Source of the DNA: Oscillospiraceae bacterium
GTDB lineage: Bacteria; Bacillota; Clostridia; Oscillospirales; Oscillospiraceae
DNA length: 64,000 bases
Reading direction: 5' to 3'
Assembly: GCA_017935145.1 (NCBI GenBank)
Contig: JAGBIE010000014.1
Coordinates: forward strand, 1 to 64,000
The position numbers and the translations under genes are program-made. The notes under the pieces are model-generated. The model was not told the DNA's origin, ran no database searches, and saw only the letters and a program-made list of their open reading frames with translations. Within the stretch, counting starts at the first letter, position 1. Each line of letters starts with the position of its first letter. This document shows, piece after piece, positions 59,707 through 64,000 of the stretch.

Positions 59707-61017
59707 ATGAGTGCCAGAGTAACCGCCCTCCATGCGCTGATCGCCTGTCGCAAGCAGTCCGCTTGGTCTGACGGCATCCTCAAAGAGTATATTCAGCGCG
59801 ATGGTTTGGATCGGCGTGATGCTGCTTTGGCCAGCCGTCTTTGCTATGGTGTACTCCAAAGCAAAATACTTCTGGACTTTTATATCTCCCATTTTTTGAG
59901 AGGAAAACTCAAAGATTTACAGCCTGTTGTGCTGGATATTCTCCGCTTGGGTGTGTATCAAATTGTCTTTATGGACAAAATCCCTACCTCCGCCGCAGTC
60001 AATGAATCGGTGGAGTTGGGTAAAAAATATGCAAACCGTCAAGCATCGGGACTGATTAATGGTCTACTACGAAATGTAGTGCGTCAAAAGGACAATCTCC
60101 CTCAGCCAACGGATTTGGAGACCAAATACAGCCACTCCAAAGCCCTCACAGCGCTTCTGCGTGAAAATGTGGGCGATGAATTGCTAGAGCCACTACTTCT
60201 GAGCCATAATACGCCCCCCAAAACCATGTTGCAGGTGAATCCTCTTCGTGGTGAAACTCAGGCTGTTCTCCACGAATTGGAGGAGGCTGGGGCAGAGCCT
60301 CAACTCCACCCGTGGCTTCCCAACTGCATTGTGGTTAGTGGCACAGGCAATTTGGAGCGCCTGCCCTGCTTCCAAGAGGGTAGAGTCTATGTGCAAGACC
60401 CTGCGGCAAAGCTTTCTGTGCTTGCCGCCGCCCCTAAGGAAAACATGAAAGTGCTGGATGTGTGTAGCGCTCCCGGTGGCAAAAGTTTTGCTTCTGCCAT
60501 GGAAATGAAAAATCGCGGTACAATCCAATCCTGTGACATTCATCCTCACAAGGTGCAACTAATTGAAAAAGGCGCTGCCCGCCTGGGTATCTCCATTCTC
60601 TCTGCCTGCCAGCAGGATGCCAAAACCTTTGTACCTGCATGGGAGAATGCTTTCGACCTTGTCATTGCCGATGTCCCTTGTTCGGGTCTTGGCGTCATTC
60701 GTAAAAAACCCGATATTCGGGAAAAGGATCTTTCCAAACTGGCGGATTTACCGCCTCTGCAAAAGGAAATTCTTCAAAATGTGAGTCGCTACGTCAAACC
60801 CGGTGGCGTGCTTCTTTATAGCACCTGCACCATTCTCAAGAGGGAAAATGAAGAGGTAGCGCAGGACTTTTTAAAAAAGAATCCGTCTTTTGAAGCTGAA
60901 GATTTCCATCTTTGCGGTGATCTCCACAGCCAAAACGGCATGCTTACCTTGCTCCCTTGCCTTCACGATACTGACGGATTTTTTATCTGCAAAATGAGGA
61001 AATGCAATGAAAACTGA
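59707..61017 (+). CDS. rsmB: 16S rRNA (cytosine(967)-C(5))-methyltransferase
   Basis: 436 residues. NusB-like N-terminal domain (ARVTALHALIACRKQSAWSDG), then the SAM domain with LDVCSAPGGKSFASAMEM and catalytic DVPCSGLGVIRKKPDIR and YSTCTI (the two active-site cysteines). It methylates 16S rRNA. The start of rlmN lies 11 bases inside its end. Confidence 0.95.
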   Translation: MSARVTALHALIACRKQSAWSDGILKEYIQRDGLDRRDAALASRLCYGVLQSKILLDFYISHFLRGKLKDLQPVVLDILRLGVYQIVFMDKIPTSAAVNESVELGKKYANRQASGLINGLLRNVVRQKDNLPQPTDLETKYSHSKALTALLRENVGDELLEPLLLSHNTPPKTMLQVNPLRGETQAVLHELEEAGAEPQLHPWLPNCIVVSGTGNLERLPCFQEGRVYVQDPAAKLSVLAAAPKENMKVLDVCSAPGGKSFASAMEMKNRGTIQSCDIHPHKVQLIEKGAARLGISILSACQQDAKTFVPAWENAFDLVIADVPCSGLGVIRKKPDIREKDLSKLADLPPLQKEILQNVSRYVKPGGVLLYSTCTILKRENEEVAQDFLKKNPSFEAEDFHLCGDLHSQNGMLTLLPCLHDTDGFFICKMRKCNEN

Positions 61018-62047
61018 CCTAAAATCCATGCCCCTTTCACAAATGACTCTGTTTTTCTCCCAAATGGGTGAGCCCAAATTTCGGGCAAAACAGGTCTATA
61101 CTTGGTTACATCGGGGTGTGACAGATTTTAGTCAGATGAGCGACCTTCCCCAATCCCTTCGCCAAAAGCTGGATGAAATTTGCTTCATTTCCGCCCCGAA
61201 AATTGCCCGCAAGCAGGTGTCCCAAAAGGATGGCACAGTCAAATACCTGTGGGAACTGGGTGACGGAAACTGCGTAGAATCTGTTCTTATGCAGTACCAC
61301 CATGGCAACACCATTTGCATTTCTTCTGAGGTTGGTTGCCCCATGGGTTGTAAGTTCTGTGCTTCCACCTTGGGAGGACTTGTGCGCCGTCTTACACCTG
61401 CGGAAATGTTGGATCAGGTGCTTTTCGCCCAACTGGATTCGGGCAAAGAAATCTCTAACATCGTTCTCATGGGCATTGGCGAACCCTTGGATAATTTTGA
61501 CAATGTCATGACCTTCTTGGAACTGGTCAACAGTCCTGAGGGTCTCAATATCGGCATGCGCCACATTAGCCTATCCACCTGTGGCATCGTGCCCAAAATT
61601 CTTGCTTTGGCAGAGAAAAAATTGCAACTGACCCTTTCTGTTTCTCTCCATAGCCCAGAGGATACATCTCGTAGCGCCATCATGCCCGTGAATAAAACTT
61701 ATCCTGTAGATATGCTTTTGGATGCTTGCCGTGAATATGTTAAAATCACAGGCAGACGGGTATCCTTTGAATACACCATGATTGATGGTGTCAGTGATAG
61801 TCCCGCTCAAGCGGAACTTTTGGCAAAAAAACTCAAGGGCATTTGCGCCCATGTGAATATGATCCCCTTAAACACAGTGGCAGAAAGTGGACTAAAAACC
61901 AGCAAAAAGGAAGCCATCGCCAAATTCCAATCCATTTTGGAAGAACATGGCATTCCTGCCACCATTCGGCGCACTTTGGGGAGCGATATCGATGCATCTT
62001 GCGGACAACTCCGCAGAAACTATCAAAAACAGAAAGAGGAGGGATGA
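61007..62047 (+). CDS. rlmN: 23S rRNA (adenine(2503)-C(2))-methyltransferase
   Basis: 346 residues. Radical-SAM motif GCPMGCKFCAST (CxxxCxxC), N-terminal FRAKQVYTWLHRGVTDFSQM and the C-terminal cysteine in SDIDASCGQLRRN that carries the methyl during catalysis. It methylates A2503 of 23S rRNA and tRNA A37. GAGGAAATGC before the ATG lies inside rsmB. Confidence 0.96.
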   Translation: MKTDLKSMPLSQMTLFFSQMGEPKFRAKQVYTWLHRGVTDFSQMSDLPQSLRQKLDEICFISAPKIARKQVSQKDGTVKYLWELGDGNCVESVLMQYHHGNTICISSEVGCPMGCKFCASTLGGLVRRLTPAEMLDQVLFAQLDSGKEISNIVLMGIGEPLDNFDNVMTFLELVNSPEGLNIGMRHISLSTCGIVPKILALAEKKLQLTLSVSLHSPEDTSRSAIMPVNKTYPVDMLLDACREYVKITGRRVSFEYTMIDGVSDSPAQAELLAKKLKGICAHVNMIPLNTVAESGLKTSKKEAIAKFQSILEEHGIPATIRRTLGSDIDASCGQLRRNYQKQKEEG

Positions 62048-62049
62048 AT

Positions 62050-62781
62050 ATGCGCGCATGGGGACTGACAGACCCTGGCATGGTACGGCGGGATAACGAA
62101 GATGCGTTTATCTTGGAAAAACTATCGGAATCCTGTCTCATCGCTGTGGTCTGTGATGGTATGGGTGGCGCTCGCAGTGGCGATGTTGCCAGTCGCTTGG
62201 CGCTGAGTGTGTTCATCCGCACTTTGCAAGACTCTTGGCGGGAGGATCTTACAGCAGGGGAGGCAGAAGCTCTTCTCCGTACTGCTACCGCCGCCGCCAA
62301 TACCGCTGTGTATGAAAAGGCATCTTCTTCCGAAGAACACCGAGGCATGGGTACCACCATTGTGGCTGCGCTAATCTATCCCACAGTGGCGTACATTTTA
62401 AATGTTGGCGATAGCCGAGCCTACCATGTGAACAAAAAAGGCATTGAGATGGTTACTTGTGACCACTCACTGGTGCAAATGATGGTACAGCGGGGTGAAC
62501 TTAGCGCGGAGGAAGCCAAGGAACACCCCAACAAGAATCTGATTACTCGCGCCGTTGGAACAGATGCCATGGTGGAAAGTGATGTCTATTCCGTCACCGT
62601 GGAACAAGGGGACTCCTTCCTCTTGTGTTCTGATGGATTGACTAATGTTTTGGCAGACCAAGAGATTTTATTTGAAGTCGACCACGGTGAGTGCAAAGAT
62701 GATTGTTGTCTACGGCTTTTGGATATTGCCAAGACCCGTGGCGCACCCGATAACGTTACCGTGGTGCTGGTACATGTATAA
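62050..62781 (+). CDS. stp: PP2C-type Ser/Thr protein phosphatase (Stp/PrpC-like)
   Basis: 243 residues from the ATG at 62050 (AGGAGG 7 bases upstream); the ATG at 62044 touches that site. PPM metal motifs: TDPGMVRRDNEDA, AVVCDGMGGARSGDVAS, GMGTTIVAA, NVGDSRAYHV, LLCSDGLTNVL, and the terminal DNVTVVLV. It removes phosphates placed by the kinase encoded next. Confidence 0.94.
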   Translation: MRAWGLTDPGMVRRDNEDAFILEKLSESCLIAVVCDGMGGARSGDVASRLALSVFIRTLQDSWREDLTAGEAEALLRTATAAANTAVYEKASSSEEHRGMGTTIVAALIYPTVAYILNVGDSRAYHVNKKGIEMVTCDHSLVQMMVQRGELSAEEAKEHPNKNLITRAVGTDAMVESDVYSVTVEQGDSFLLCSDGLTNVLADQEILFEVDHGECKDDCCLRLLDIAKTRGAPDNVTVVLVHV

Positions 62782-62831
62782 AAATGTTTCTTCGCCTAAA
62801 AAGGCGTGATCCGATTGGAGTGTGAACCGCT

Positions 62832-64000
62832 ATGGACAGATACATAGGAACGCTGCTGGATGGTCGTTATGAGATCCAAGAAGTCATCGGCAACGGCGGT
62901 ATGGCTGTGGTCTATAAAGCGTTGTGTCATCGGCTGAATCGTCCGGTGGCTGTTAAGATTTTAAAAGATGATTTGAGTCGGGACGAGGAGTTCCGCAGAA
63001 GATTCCACGCGGAATCCCAAGCAGTTGCCATGATGTCCCATCCCAATATCGTCAGTGTGTACGATGTTTCCGAGTCTGAAGGCGCGGACTATATCGTCAT
63101 GGAACTCATTGACGGCATCTCCCTCAAGCAGTATATGGAGCAAAAAGGTGTCCTCAACTGGAGAGAGACCTTGCATTTTGCTACCCAAATCTGCAAGGCG
63201 TTGGAACATGCCCATGGTCGTGGCATTATCCATCGGGATATTAAGCCCCACAACATTATGATTCTCAAGGATGGTAGCGTAAAAGTTGCTGACTTTGGCA
63301 TTGCCCACATTGGTGCTTCGCAAACCACCCTGACTTCCGAAGCTCTGGGCTCGGTGCATTATATTTCTCCCGAGCAGGCTCGTGGTGGAAAAATGGATTT
63401 CCGTGCTGACCTCTATTCCTTGGGCGTTGTTATGTACGAAATGCTCACAGGTCGTCCTCCTTTTGATGGAGAGACTCCAGTGTCCATCGCAATTCAGCAC
63501 TTTAACGCTACAGCAACACCGCCCCGCGCTTTGAATCCCTCTGTGCCGGAAGGTTTGGAGCAGATTACTCTGCGCGCCATGGAACCAGATTTGGCAAAGC
63601 GCTATCCCTCTGCTTCTCAAATGTTGCAGGATATGGAAGCCTTCCGCCAAAACCCCATGATGATCTTTGGTGAATCCAAAGAAGTAACCCCTGTGGCACA
63701 GCCTAAAAAGAAGAAAAAACCCGCCCCCAAGAAAGCGCCTGCCCCTAAGAAAAAGCGTAGCAAAACACCTTCTCTTGTCATGGGCATTAGCATTGTGCTT
63801 TTGGCAGTAGGTGCATTGGTATTTATGTTTGTAACCCTCATGCAGGAAACCTTCCGCCAGCAAGAAGATGCCATTGTGCCTGATTTGTACCTCTACTCGG
63901 CAGAGGATGTCATGGAACGCTATAAGGACTATTTTGAGTTCGAGATTATTAGACAGACTCCACAGGGCAATGTGGCAGAAGGTCTTATTATGAACCAAAA
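62832..64000 (+). CDS. prkC: PASTA-domain Ser/Thr protein kinase (PrkC-like), partial
   Basis: The frame is open to the right edge (389 codons). Kinase domain (about 10-270): GNGGMAVVYKA (P-loop), VAVKIL, HRDIKPHNIM (catalytic Asp), DFGIAH, SVHYISPEQARGGKMDFRADLYSLG and the usual end. Then a Lys/Pro/Ala-rich linker (about 295-315, KKKKKPAPKKAPAPKKKRSK), a membrane helix (about 318-338) and the first PASTA domain (IVPDLYLYSAEDVMERY). The kinase senses cell wall fragments and phosphorylates growth proteins. The end lies beyond the window. Confidence 0.95.
   Translation, partial: MDRYIGTLLDGRYEIQEVIGNGGMAVVYKALCHRLNRPVAVKILKDDLSRDEEFRRRFHAESQAVAMMSHPNIVSVYDVSESEGADYIVMELIDGISLKQYMEQKGVLNWRETLHFATQICKALEHAHGRGIIHRDIKPHNIMILKDGSVKVADFGIAHIGASQTTLTSEALGSVHYISPEQARGGKMDFRADLYSLGVVMYEMLTGRPPFDGETPVSIAIQHFNATATPPRALNPSVPEGLEQITLRAMEPDLAKRYPSASQMLQDMEAFRQNPMMIFGESKEVTPVAQPKKKKKPAPKKAPAPKKKRSKTPSLVMGISIVLLAVGALVFMFVTLMQETFRQQEDAIVPDLYLYSAEDVMERYKDYFEFEIIRQTPQGNVAEGLIMNQ

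Overview
The window reads as a stretch of a Gram-positive, spore-forming anaerobic Clostridia genome, probably of the Oscillospiraceae type. The evidence is an electron-bifurcating [FeFe] hydrogenase (hydCBA), an NfnAB transhydrogenase, acetate kinase, a split SleC-like spore cortex-lytic enzyme, a PASTA-type Ser/Thr kinase, cdaA/cdaR, a ClpE-type unfoldase, and Firmicutes-style regulation (L10 leader, lysine riboswitch, sigma-A promoters with 16-18 bp spacers, strong AGGAGG ribosome sites, bidirectional U-tailed terminators). No phage, insertion sequence, CRISPR array or tRNA gene was seen. Coding density is high and no gene-free stretch exceeds 300 bases once the RNA genes and riboswitch are counted.

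Layout. 1-5.5 kb: end of a GGGtGRT protein, a DHHW/MBOAT O-acylation pair, nfnAB. 5.5-12.2 kb (mostly minus): ackA, two-part SleC-like enzyme, a phosphoribosyltransferase (plus), a PadR-DUF1700-DUF4097 envelope module, rpe with a structured leader. 12.4-21.2 kb: telA-like gene, hydCBA with a leader peptide/attenuator candidate, DUF4317, feoAB. 21.2-24.9 kb (minus): rpmG-secE-nusG-rplK-rplA and rplJ-rplL behind an L10 leader. 24.9-28.0 kb: ruvX, then an ECF sigma / membrane protein / SLH-lipoprotein operon with its own ECF-type promoter. 28-33.7 kb (minus): polar amino acid ABC transporter, split TauE/SafE permease, PrsA/SurA-like foldase, a structured ncRNA (candidate 6S RNA), DUF1292. 33.9-41.7 kb: class A PBP, methyltransferase, ecfA1-ecfA2-ecfT, truA, DUF5711. 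41.8-48.2 kb: clpE, rnpB (minus), murD-ispD-ispF-azlC-azlD. 48.2-50.2 kb: NhaC-family carrier under a lysine riboswitch. 50.2-64 kb: a DUF3343/cysteine-desulfurase pair, then a 13-gene run cdaA-cdaR-yicC-remA-gmk-rpoZ-priA-def-fmt-rsmB-rlmN-stp-prkC, cut at the right edge.

How the parts work together. nfnAB, hydCBA and ackA describe a fermentative redox economy: ferredoxin, NAD(H), NADP(H) and H2 are interconverted and acetyl phosphate yields ATP. The right half is dominated by envelope and growth control: PBP, murD, c-di-AMP synthesis, PASTA kinase and phosphatase, the ECF sigma module and the PadR module. The most interesting items for follow-up are the split SleC-like gene, the hyd leader with a Cys-Cys-rich mini-ORF overlapping a terminator-like hairpin, the rpe leader that seems to start with a hairpin, the autoregulated sigma/SLH operon, the candidate 6S-like RNA and the riboswitch-controlled NhaC carrier. 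Identifications rest on reading motifs by eye; no database search was run.
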